Source: UBA4722 sp044221135 (GTDB lineage Bacteria > Pseudomonadota > Gammaproteobacteria > DSM-16500). From it: 7,937 bases of DNA. Under the pieces are notes generated by a model. That model ran no database searches, was not told the DNA's origin, and worked only from the letters and a program-made list of their open reading frames with translations. Shown piece by piece: positions 1-6,186 of the stretch. The translations under genes were made by a program, and so were the position numbers. The DNA is taken from positions 1 through 7,937 of the forward strand of contig JBGAPT010000071.1 of NCBI GenBank assembly GCA_044221135.1. Direction: 5' to 3'. Numbering within the stretch: the first letter of the stretch is position 1; each line of letters opens with the position of its first letter.

Positions 1-1
1 T

Positions 2-40
2 AATCTACCAATTACCCAACTCTTATTCAACCGTTTTTGA
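2..40 (+). CDS. Possible 3' end of an upstream gene (partial)
   Basis: One frame is open from the window edge and ends at a TGA at 38-40, giving twelve residues (NLPITQLLFNRF). The stop lies directly before the phhB ribosome binding site and 11 bases before the phhB ATG, a spacing typical of an operon. Twelve codons are too few to identify a product, and another frame is also open here, so this is only a suggestion that phhB is not the first gene of its transcript. Confidence 0.25.
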   Translation, partial: NLPITQLLFNRF

Positions 41-51
41 GAGGAATCTCT

Positions 52-417
52 ATGGATACTTTAGAACAAAAACACTGCCTCCCTTGTGAAGGCTTTGGTG
101 CTCCATTGGATCTCACGGCTGTTCAGCAACATTTAAAAAGTTTGTCAGAAGAGTGGCACGTTAACCCTGATAACAAAATGATTTCCAGAGATTTTCATTT
201 TAAAAATTACTATCAAACCATGGCATTTGTCAATGCAATTGCCTGGATAGCACATTATGAAAACCATCATCCTGATCTGGAAGTGGGTTATAATCATTGT
301 TTAGTTCGTTACTCAACACACGCCCTCAAGGGATTGTCCATCAATGATTTCATTTGTGCCGCTAAAGCTGATGAACTCTTTAAACCTTATGCCGAGAAAT
401 TTTATGACCGAAAATGA
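52..417 (+). CDS. phhB: Pterin-4a-carbinolamine dehydratase (PhhB/PCD family)
   Basis: A 121-residue protein that dehydrates 4a-hydroxytetrahydropterin and so recycles the pterin cofactor used by phenylalanine hydroxylase; the enzyme is cytosolic. The family signature is visible: E70 followed by H72-H73-P74, then Y80, H90 and D99, with the N-terminal LPCEG typical of bacterial members. The length fits bacterial PhhB proteins of about 115-120 residues. The ATG at 52 is preferred over an in-frame TTG at 37 because GAGGAA (41-46) sits five bases before it and the family's N-terminus matches. The stop overlaps the thioesterase start, so the two are probably cotranscribed and perhaps translationally coupled. 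No phenylalanine hydroxylase gene (phhA) is visible in the window. The family assignment is firm; the partner hydroxylase in this organism is unknown. Confidence 0.93.
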   Translation: MDTLEQKHCLPCEGFGAPLDLTAVQQHLKSLSEEWHVNPDNKMISRDFHFKNYYQTMAFVNAIAWIAHYENHHPDLEVGYNHCLVRYSTHALKGLSINDFICAAKADELFKPYAEKFYDRK

Positions 418-877
418 AATACAAGAAAACCGCCGCTTTATCGTTATGTCAGAAATCATGACACCTGATATGGTTAATTTTCATGGCAATATACATGGCG
501 GCCATATATTAGGCCTTCTGGATCGTGTTGCGTATGCTTGTGCGGCACGTTATGCATGTAAAAACGTAGTAACACTATCAGTAGATCAAGTTGTATTTAA
601 AGAACCTATTTATGTAGGAGAACTCGTGACATTTCTTGCAGCCGTGAATTACGTAGGCACTACTTCAATGGAAATTGGGATACGTGTGCTCGCCGAAAAT
701 TTAATGACCAGCCACTCACGTCATACAAATACCTGTTATTTCACGATGGTTTCAGTAGACGAGCAGGGTAAACCAAGCAAAGCCCCTCCTTTAAAGATAC
801 ACAATGAAGTACAGCAACGGCGATATAATGAAGCACTTCTACGAAAACAAACGCGGTTGAAGATGCATAAAAAATAG
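404..877 (+). CDS. Acyl-CoA thioesterase, hotdog fold (YciA/BACH-like)
   Basis: A 157-residue single hotdog-domain protein that should hydrolyse acyl-CoA to free fatty acid and CoA in the cytosol. The active-site helix is recognisable: N25, then HGN, H31-G32-G33 and the acidic residue D40, matching the N-x-x-G-x-x-x-GG-x(6)-D pattern of the YciA and eukaryotic ACOT families. Next come the strand NVVTLSVDQVVF with FKEPIYVGE (residues 55-73), the GTTSMEI strand, and the family's DEQGKP turn near 119-123. A basic tail follows from about residue 134. The ATG at 404 is chosen because it places the start just ahead of the conserved region; it overlaps the last 14 bases of phhB. The upstream Shine-Dalgarno (GAGAAA) is weak, which fits coupling to phhB translation. 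An in-frame ATG at 389 is possible. Chain-length preference cannot be read from sequence. Confidence 0.88.
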   Translation: MTENEIQENRRFIVMSEIMTPDMVNFHGNIHGGHILGLLDRVAYACAARYACKNVVTLSVDQVVFKEPIYVGELVTFLAAVNYVGTTSMEIGIRVLAENLMTSHSRHTNTCYFTMVSVDEQGKPSKAPPLKIHNEVQQRRYNEALLRKQTRLKMHKK

Positions 878-887
878 TAAGCGTTCA

Positions 888-915
888 TGCCATAAGCGGC
901 AAATCTCATTTTTTT
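888..915 (+). terminator. Weak candidate terminator after the thioesterase gene
   Basis: A short TGCC/GGCA stem (888-891 with 898-901) is followed after seven bases by a run of seven T at 909-915, eleven bases after the thioesterase stop. The stem is only four base pairs and does not abut the T-run, so it is weaker than a textbook intrinsic terminator. Confidence 0.3.
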
Positions 916-970
916 GAAATTCCAATACCCTCGTGAACAGTTACAAGAAATAAGTATCTGTTTAATATAA

Positions 971-998
971 TCGTGCCCGATTGCGAACACGGGCACGA
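971..998 (-). terminator. Perfect 9-bp inverted repeat, likely serC terminator
   Basis: TCGTGCCCG (971-979) pairs exactly with CGGGCACGA (990-998) around a 10-base loop. It lies 28 bases beyond the serC stop, between convergent genes. Read on the minus strand the stem is followed by TTATATT, a poor U-tract, so it fits a serC terminator better than one for the plus strand, where no T-run follows. It could also simply insulate the two convergent transcripts. Confidence 0.5.
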
Positions 999-1026
999 AG
1001 GCTAGCAAATAGCTTGAATTATGCGC

Positions 1027-2112
1027 TTAAAACCGCTTCGCAAATCCCCTCATAAACTCAACCAACGCATCCACACCCTCTTCTGGCATCGGATTATAAA
1101 TACTTGCACGCACACCACCTGCTAACTTATGACCTTTTAAATTAGTTAATCCCGCTTTCTTCGCATCTTCTAAAAATAATACTGTTAACTCATCTGTTTT
1201 TAAATTAAAAGGTACATTCATCCAGGATCGGCATTCAGGATCTACAGGATTGGTATAAAAACCATCGCTATTATCGATCGCATCATACAATTTCTGCGCT
1301 TTGCGTTGATTACGTTCAGCAAAAACTTTCACACCGCCTTGACGTTTTAACCAAGCAAGCGTCAATCCTGCGATATACCAACTGTAGGTGGGAGGTGTGT
1401 TATAAAAAGATTTATTTTCTGTCTGAATAAGATATTTATAAAGTGTAGGCGTACCTGGTAATGGCTCTTTCACTAAATCATCACGAATAATAACTACCGT
1501 AATTCCCGCTTGCCCAATATTTTTTTGAGCACCCGCATAAATAATACCATAGGCACTCACATCAACAGGACGCGATAAAATAGTGGAAGACATATCTGCA
1601 ACCAAAGGCACTTTGCCTGTCTGTGGTATCCAGTGAAATTCTACGCCGTCAATCGTCTCATTCGGTGTGTAATGTACATAAGCTGCATCCTCGCGCAACG
1701 ACCAAACAGTTTGAGATGGAATACGTCGTAATAGATCACTTTCATCTAATTGCGCCGCCACATGCACATCACCATAACGCTTGGCTTCCGCAATCGCTTT
1801 TTTCGACCAAATACCCGTATCGATATAATCTGCTTTGCTATTCTTCGCTAATAAATTCAGTGGAACCATAGCAAACTGTGTACTGGCTCCACCTGCAAGA
1901 AAAAGCACATGATAATTAGCAGGGATAGCCATTAATTCACGCAAGTCCGCTTCTGTTTGATCAACCACTTTTTTAAACTCAGGCCCACGGTGGCTTAATT
2001 CCATGATCGACATACCAGTGCCTTGCCAATCTAGCATTTCCGCTTGCGCTTGCAACAAAACATCTTCTGCCACCATAGCAGGGCCTGCGCTAAAATTAAA
2101 CACATTTCGCAT
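1027..2112 (-). CDS. serC: Phosphoserine aminotransferase
   Basis: A 361-residue PLP enzyme, almost exactly the length of E. coli SerC (362). It converts 3-phosphohydroxypyruvate and glutamate to O-phosphoserine and 2-oxoglutarate in serine synthesis, and also acts in the pyridoxal phosphate pathway; it works as a cytosolic dimer. Visible hallmarks in order are FNFSAGPA (5-12), SHRG with H41-R42 that binds substrate phosphate, AGGAST (73-78) in the cofactor phosphate site, CPNETIDG-like TPNETIDG (149-156), DMSSTILSRP (173-182), and AGAQKN with the Schiff-base lysine K197. The C-terminal GGVRASIYNPMPEEGV (332-347) is also typical. The ATG at 2110-2112 is preceded by AGGAG (2122-2126) at nine bases. 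The gene stands alone, convergent with phhB-thioesterase and divergent from the antiporter. It appears intact. Confidence 0.97.
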   Translation of the reverse strand: MRNVFNFSAGPAMVAEDVLLQAQAEMLDWQGTGMSIMELSHRGPEFKKVVDQTEADLRELMAIPANYHVLFLAGGASTQFAMVPLNLLAKNSKADYIDTGIWSKKAIAEAKRYGDVHVAAQLDESDLLRRIPSQTVWSLREDAAYVHYTPNETIDGVEFHWIPQTGKVPLVADMSSTILSRPVDVSAYGIIYAGAQKNIGQAGITVVIIRDDLVKEPLPGTPTLYKYLIQTENKSFYNTPPTYSWYIAGLTLAWLKRQGGVKVFAERNQRKAQKLYDAIDNSDGFYTNPVDPECRSWMNVPFNLKTDELTVLFLEDAKKAGLTNLKGHKLAGGVRASIYNPMPEEGVDALVEFMRGFAKRF

Positions 2113-2143
2113 ATTTTCTTACTCCTCTTCGATCTTAAGAATC

Positions 2144-2171
2144 CCCGTCAGCGGGAACATAAACGTGCCCG
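2144..2171 (-). promoter_or_regulatory. serC leader with two competing short stems
   Basis: In the serC 5' leader (minus strand) a CCCG at 2152-2155 can pair either with the CGGG transcribed before it (2168-2171) or with the CGGG after it (2144-2147, tetraloop CTGA). The two pairings are mutually exclusive. Each is only four base pairs and no T-run follows, so a regulatory switch is speculative. Confidence 0.22.
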
Positions 2172-2198
2172 TCTTTTCTTAAATTTAACCGCACTCGC

Positions 2199-2204
2199 AT
2201 TATA
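2199..2204 (-). promoter_or_regulatory. Candidate -10 box of the serC promoter
   Basis: A perfect TATAAT on the minus strand lies 86 bases upstream of the serC ATG. No good TTGACA-like -35 is seen at 16-18 bases (the best is TTTCTT), so only the -10 is supported. Initiation here would give a leader of about 80 bases that includes the GC-rich stems. Confidence 0.4.
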
Positions 2205-2251
2205 GAGGAAAATCCAGACAAAGAAATATAGATTAAACCTTAATCACAGCC

Positions 2252-2432
2252 TATACCCATCACACCTCAAGATACGATTTTTAACGCTCATCTTACTTCG
2301 AATTTGAACCTTGTTTCAATTAAAAAAACCTCACAATACAATGAGTATTACTCGGCTTTTTTAATTGAAAAAAGTTCCAACTTCTCGTAATCTGAACGTT
2401 AAAATCTCGCATCTTGAGGTGTGATGAGTATA
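2252..2432. mobile_element. MITE-like palindromic element, about 180 bp
   Basis: Nearly the whole interval is one imperfect inverted repeat. The left arm (2252-2330) and the reverse complement of the right arm (2354-2432) are the same length and clearly alike. The outer part is strongest: TATAC, then CATCACACCTCAAGAT shared exactly, then CGA and TTTTAACG, with only two or three substitutions and a one-base gap over about 35 positions. The middle is looser and the innermost 17 bp match with one mismatch. Both ends border TATA, so a 173-bp unit (2256-2428) flanked by a TATA or TA target duplication fits; because TATA is its own complement, the exact edge is uncertain. No transposase is encoded. 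This is what a non-autonomous MITE looks like; a large chromosomal hairpin repeat of another kind is the alternative. It sits between the serC promoter and the antiporter gene. Confidence 0.7.
2314..2370. repeat. Inner hairpin of the palindrome, possible bidirectional terminator
   Basis: A 17-bp arm at 2314-2330 pairs with 2354-2370 with one mismatch around a 23-base loop. Each strand has an A-run on the 5' side and a T-run on the 3' side of the stem, the layout of a bidirectional intrinsic terminator. It could isolate the divergent serC and antiporter promoters, but termination is an inference. Confidence 0.45.
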
Positions 2433-2436
2433 TAAT
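2431..2436 (+). promoter_or_regulatory. Candidate -10 box of the antiporter gene at the palindrome edge
   Basis: A perfect TATAAT spans the right terminus of the palindromic element and the adjoining DNA. It lies 28 bases before the antiporter ATG, leaving room for a leader of about 20 bases that contains AGGA (2452-2455). No good -35 is present at the usual distance, and there is no extended -10 TG. Confidence 0.35.
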
Positions 2437-2464
2437 TATTTTCTGTCACACAGGATCATGGCCT

Positions 2465-4447
2465 ATGCCACTCAATACCTTGGAAATCATCCTCTGCATC
2501 TTACTTTTTGCTTTAGTGGTGACATCTCTCTTTAGACGATTACGTCTGTCCATTATTCTAGGTTATCTGCTAGCGGGTGCATTGGTTGGGCCTAATGGCC
2601 TGGCATTAGCGCACAGCTCACATGCTGTGCAAGGCTTAGCTGAATTTGGCATTGTCTTTTTAATGTTTACAATCGGTTTGGAATTTTCTTTACCGCAATT
2701 ACTGGCTCTTCGATATCCTGTCTTTGTGATGGGCACACTACAAGTGCTACTCACCATCAGCATTACTACAGGTATTGGTATTTTATTAGGTATGACCAAC
2801 CTGTCCGCTTTAGCAGTCGGTAGCATCGTCGCCATGTCATCCACTGCAATCGTGATTAAACAATTGGGTGATCAAGCTGAGCTCTATTCACCTCATGGTT
2901 TAGACGCGATAGGCATATTATTACTACAAGACTTGGCTGTCATTCCCATTATCATCTTGATCGCATCACTTGCTTCAACCAATCATCATAGCCTACAAGT
3001 TATTTTATTTTATGCATTGTTCAAAGGCCTCTTTGCCATGATGCTCATATTTTTTATGGGCAGATGGTTATTAAGGCCCCTCTTTCGCATCATTTCAAAA
3101 ACACGCACCGTTGAATTATTTACATTAACTGTATTACTCGTGACATTAACAAGCGCTTGGCTGACCAATTTATTGGGGCTTTCTTACGCGCTAGGAGCCT
3201 TTCTTGCAGGGATCATGTTAGCTGAAACAGAATTTCGTCATCAGATTAAAGTGGAAATACGTCCATTTCGTGATATTTTGCTAGGCTTATTTTTTATGTC
3301 TATCGGTATGCTTGCTAATATCCATACTTGGCATCAAACCTGGCAGTGGATAGCCTTGCTTGTTATCGCCTTAATTTTTGGAAAAATGGCATTAATTACT
3401 ATTATTAGCCGATTAACAGGCCATGATTTACCTGTTGCAACCCGTACAGGTATCGTACTGGCACAAGGCGGAGAATTTGGTTTTGCCATTTTAACACTTG
3501 CACTCACTCATTCTATTTTGCCACCTGATTATGGACAAGTCATCTTGGCTGCATTATTAATTAGTATTGCAGTATCGCCCATTTTAATTCATTTTAATAA
3601 GCCCATTTCTTCATTGTTTTATTCACCTAAAACAATTACGGTAGAAGAAGCCTCTCCTGAAAAAATGCGTGGAACTACAAAAAAATTAGATCAACATGTC
3701 ATCATTTGCGGTTATGGCCGTGTGGGGCAACATATTGCACGTGTATTAGATAAAGTAAAATTCCCTTATGTATGCCTAGATTTGGATTCTGAATTAGTGC
3801 GCTTCGCTGCCATGGCAGGCGAAAATGTCATTTACGGTGATCCCGCCCACCCGGGTATACTCAATGCAGTAGGATTAAATCAAGCAAAAGCGCTGGTCAT
3901 TAGCTTTAATGATTTAAGATCTGCGATCATCATTTTAAACATGCTCAGTAAATCACATCCCAACCTCCCTAAATTAGTACGTTGCACAGATGAATTTGAA
4001 CTAAAGCAATTAAAAAGTTGCGGCGCAACCCACATCATTGCCGAGTTATTTGAAGCAAGTCTTGCCTTTTCAGATTCTTTATTAAACCTAATTGGTATTC
4101 CTGAAAGTAAAATCTCTCAATTGATGGAAGATGTGCGCAGCACCGATTACGATTTATTACAAAGAGTCTTTGCAGGCTCACAACCCGCCACCATGGATGA
4201 AGATGCTTCCTTACATAAACAATTAAAACCTATTTTATTAGTCAAAAAATCTTATGCTATCGGTAAAAAAATAAAAATGCTGCGCTTAAAAGAAATAGGG
4301 GTTGAGTTAGTTGCAGTACGGCGCGGTGAAAAGAAATTTGTTAAATTTTTGCAGAGTAATATTAAGCTTAAGCAAAATGATATATTAGTGATATATGGAT
4401 TGCCTTTTGATATTGAAGAAGCTGAAAAAAGAGTATTAGATGGATAA
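2465..4447 (+). CDS. CPA2-family monovalent cation:proton antiporter (Kef/YbaL type) with RCK_N and RCK_C domains
   Basis: A 660-residue inner-membrane protein expected to exchange K+ or Na+ for protons under control of a cytosolic nucleotide-sensing part. Residues 1 to about 385 are a series of hydrophobic helices with CPA2 landmarks: LGYLLAG and VGPNGL near 30-45, FLMFTIGLEFS, MSSTAIVIK, and the Q155-D156-LAVIP motif with the ion-binding acidic residue. An RCK_N/Rossmann domain follows: GYGRVG at 416-421 and, ending the next strand, D439 and D441, typical of NAD(H) binding. From about 588 to 655 an RCK_C (TrkA-C) domain is present. E. coli KefB and KefC lack this last domain, so I withhold a kef symbol. 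The ATG at 2465 is chosen because AGGA lies nine bases upstream and hydrophobic sequence begins at once; longer in-frame starts fall inside the palindromic element. The 3' end is overlapped in antisense by the kinase-like gene. Confidence 0.92.
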   Translation: MPLNTLEIILCILLFALVVTSLFRRLRLSIILGYLLAGALVGPNGLALAHSSHAVQGLAEFGIVFLMFTIGLEFSLPQLLALRYPVFVMGTLQVLLTISITTGIGILLGMTNLSALAVGSIVAMSSTAIVIKQLGDQAELYSPHGLDAIGILLLQDLAVIPIIILIASLASTNHHSLQVILFYALFKGLFAMMLIFFMGRWLLRPLFRIISKTRTVELFTLTVLLVTLTSAWLTNLLGLSYALGAFLAGIMLAETEFRHQIKVEIRPFRDILLGLFFMSIGMLANIHTWHQTWQWIALLVIALIFGKMALITIISRLTGHDLPVATRTGIVLAQGGEFGFAILTLALTHSILPPDYGQVILAALLISIAVSPILIHFNKPISSLFYSPKTITVEEASPEKMRGTTKKLDQHVIICGYGRVGQHIARVLDKVKFPYVCLDLDSELVRFAAMAGENVIYGDPAHPGILNAVGLNQAKALVISFNDLRSAIIILNMLSKSHPNLPKLVRCTDEFELKQLKSCGATHIIAELFEASLAFSDSLLNLIGIPESKISQLMEDVRSTDYDLLQRVFAGSQPATMDEDASLHKQLKPILLVKKSYAIGKKIKMLRLKEIGVELVAVRRGEKKFVKFLQSNIKLKQNDILVIYGLPFDIEEAEKRVLDG

Positions 4448-5931
4448 TGGTGTAGAAACATTTCCCGCTCGAACCTGAATCTTTCGCAATGGTTCTTCAT
4501 CGCTTGATTCACATTGCGCCTGCGAAAAAATAGCGCGCGTGTACGTTTAGCAGCATTTTCTTGTTCAGGTTTCTTTTTATCTAATTTATGAGGCTGAATT
4601 AAACACAACTGTTGCTGAGCAGATTTTTCAATTTCTAATTTTTTCTTATCAAGACATTTTTCAATATCAACATCATACGTATGTATATTCACGGTTTGAC
4701 AAGCTGTAATAAATTCTTTTGAAGCAATCAATTGATCGAGTTTTTTAAGTAGCTGACGCTTATGACGATGAATATTTCGCTCACAAGTCTGCTGTGAAAA
4801 ATCCACATGCAATGATAATATCCTCCGTATACTCAAAGAAATGTTCAAAAAAGCATTCAAACTTTGCTCTATTTCATCTAAACTCGGTCTAAGTTCAGGA
4901 TTGATGACATTGAGACAATCGTTCATCCATTCGTTTACCCACCGATTAACACAAATTTCTTTCTTGATTGCAAGTCCAAGCATCATGGACACAAAAGAAT
5001 AAATATCCATATTTTTATCAGCCTTGATTTTTTTCTTTGACCAACATTCTGGCGCAATATGCCAGAATTTTTTTCTTGCTTCTCGTATCTCTTTCCGTGT
5101 TTTTTTGCGAAACCCCTTGTCAATAAATTTACCGTGTGTCTTTGATATACCACCATCAATTAAATAAGCTTCACCCGATTCACCAAAAATAATATTATTA
5201 TCCTTTAAATCAACTACAACTAAATCATTAGCATGACATTTTTTTAATACTTGCTTAATCGCTGCTATACAATACCTTAACAATTCAGCTTGATTTTTTA
5301 TTTTTAAATCTATGTAGGTACTGCCAGGAAAAAAAGGCAGAATAAGTCGAAGACGCCGCTTGTAACGAATCAAATGCACAGGACTGGAAGGATAGAGTAT
5401 TTTAAAAAACCAGGCCTTGATTCGCGCTTCCCTTGAATAGATTTTTAGATTTTTTTTAGAATTCACAGGGCTCAGAACTGCTACATGCTTGCCATTTTTA
5501 GAACTAAATTGTCTAGCCAGCGCATAACTTCCTTTACCCGCTCTCCTGCAAGGTTGATAAACACTCTCTCCTTCACTTTCATATTCAGAATCATCAGGAG
5601 AGTCATCACTTGCTAGGCAATCAGAGGATTCATTAGAATTGAAACTACTTTGATTCACCTCATCAGAATAATCTGTTGTAGAACCTGAAAGATCATTTTT
5701 CTTATGTTCAAGCCGTTGACTATCCGTAGCATCATCGACTGCAATTTCGTGTTTTGCTTTCTTTCGTATGGCCTGATTCTCATTTTCACTCTGTATATCA
5801 CGGCGCTTTTCCGTTTGATGCGTCACAGTTTGATGTTGTATTTTTTGACGTTTTGTTTTTTGATCTTCTGCAAATTTATATTTTATTATCTTGTGTGTTG
5901 TTGCAGATGTGAATGAAATGCTTTTACTCAC
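4252..5931 (-). CDS. Eukaryote-like protein kinase-fold protein, candidate effector
   Basis: A 559-residue protein with no signal peptide. Residues 1-80 are charged and basic-rich (RKKAKHE at 56-62). Residues 80-125 form a serine/aspartate/glutamate-rich linker. A kinase fold follows: glycine loop GKGSYALA (132-139), strand HVAVL with L153 where the ATP-anchoring lysine is expected, helix-C glutamate E168, catalytic loop VVVDLKDNN with D241, K243 and N246 (HRD becomes VVD), LIDGG with D259 (DFG becomes DGG), APE at 293-295, D309-IYSF, and R348 of subdomain XI. Most kinase landmarks are present, but the lysine substitution leaves activity open. About 190 C-terminal residues match nothing I know; residues 495-559 are read antisense to the antiporter gene and may be a run-on after a lost stop. 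The GTG at 5931 has AGAAGG nine bases upstream. By analogy with Legionella LegK proteins it may be a secreted effector; no secretion signal is proven. Confidence 0.75.
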   Translation of the reverse strand: MSKSISFTSATTHKIIKYKFAEDQKTKRQKIQHQTVTHQTEKRRDIQSENENQAIRKKAKHEIAVDDATDSQRLEHKKNDLSGSTTDYSDEVNQSSFNSNESSDCLASDDSPDDSEYESEGESVYQPCRRAGKGSYALARQFSSKNGKHVAVLSPVNSKKNLKIYSREARIKAWFFKILYPSSPVHLIRYKRRLRLILPFFPGSTYIDLKIKNQAELLRYCIAAIKQVLKKCHANDLVVVDLKDNNIIFGESGEAYLIDGGISKTHGKFIDKGFRKKTRKEIREARKKFWHIAPECWSKKKIKADKNMDIYSFVSMMLGLAIKKEICVNRWVNEWMNDCLNVINPELRPSLDEIEQSLNAFLNISLSIRRILSLHVDFSQQTCERNIHRHKRQLLKKLDQLIASKEFITACQTVNIHTYDVDIEKCLDKKKLEIEKSAQQQLCLIQPHKLDKKKPEQENAAKRTRALFFRRRNVNQAMKNHCERFRFEREMFLHHYPSNTLFSASSISKGNPYITNISFCLSLILLCKNLTNFFSPRRTATNSTPISFKRSIFIFLPIA

Positions 5932-5940
5932 AATGTTAAA

Positions 5941-5946
5941 CCTTCT
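5941..5946 (-). promoter_or_regulatory. Ribosome binding site deciding a GTG start
   Basis: AGAAGG on the minus strand ends nine bases before the GTG at 5929-5931. It supports that non-ATG start for the kinase-like gene; no in-frame ATG with a comparable site lies nearby. Confidence 0.55.
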
Positions 5947-6186
5947 CTTTGCTCACAATGAATGCGCAACGATTTTATACGATTTCTATTTATCATTAAG
6001 CCCCCCGAAATGAATAATTTTTATTTTTAAAACAATTGCTATTTAATCAAAATAAGGTTATTCTTCGCCAAAAGTATAAGAAATGCAACACAAATAAGTT
6101 CTTTATAATTAATAGATATACTCGTCTAAATTAAATCTTATTTGTAATGTTATTCTTTATAAAAACGAGATGGAGTGTATACAGTT
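5947..6186. promoter_or_regulatory. AT-rich divergent promoter region between kinase-like and F-box genes
   Basis: These 240 bases separate two divergently transcribed candidate effector genes and are strongly AT-rich apart from a run of six C at 6001-6006. Candidate -10 boxes are TATAAA on the minus strand (5974-5979) for the kinase-like gene, and TATAAT (6104-6109) or TATACT (6117-6122) on the plus strand for the F-box gene. None has a convincing -35. I looked for the paired TTAAT direct repeat bound by PmrA upstream of some Legionella and Coxiella effectors and found only scattered TTAAT-like words, not a clear tandem pair. No open reading frame is seen here. Confidence 0.35.

Noticed and set aside
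736..1008. Minus-strand open frame of 90 codons across the thioesterase 3' end
   Set aside because: It runs antisense to a well-supported gene, spans the inverted repeat after serC, and its product resembles no family I recognise.
1623..1871. Plus-strand open frame inside serC
   Set aside because: It is antisense to conserved SerC coding sequence and has no recognisable motif.
972..2171. The 8-mer CGTGCCCG occurs both in the hairpin after serC (972-979) and in the serC leader (2164-2171)
   Set aside because: Eight bases shared over 1.2 kb is weak, the flanks differ, and no duplicated unit or mobile boundary can be drawn from it.
2563..2844. Minus-strand open frame inside the antiporter gene
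   Set aside because: It is complementary to conserved transmembrane coding sequence; no independent support.
4482..4527. Short inverted repeats (TTTCGCA with TGCGAAA; CGCAATG with CATTGCG) just past the antiporter stop, a possible terminator
   Set aside because: The arms are seven bases with long loops, they overlap each other, and they lie in coding sequence of the kinase-like gene; the downstream run is A rather than T on the antiporter strand.
5704..5916. Plus-strand hydrophobic 70-codon frame opposite the kinase-like N-terminus
   Set aside because: The hydrophobic, phenylalanine- and leucine-rich composition is what the complement of a lysine-, glutamate- and glutamine-rich coding region gives; no ribosome site was evident.
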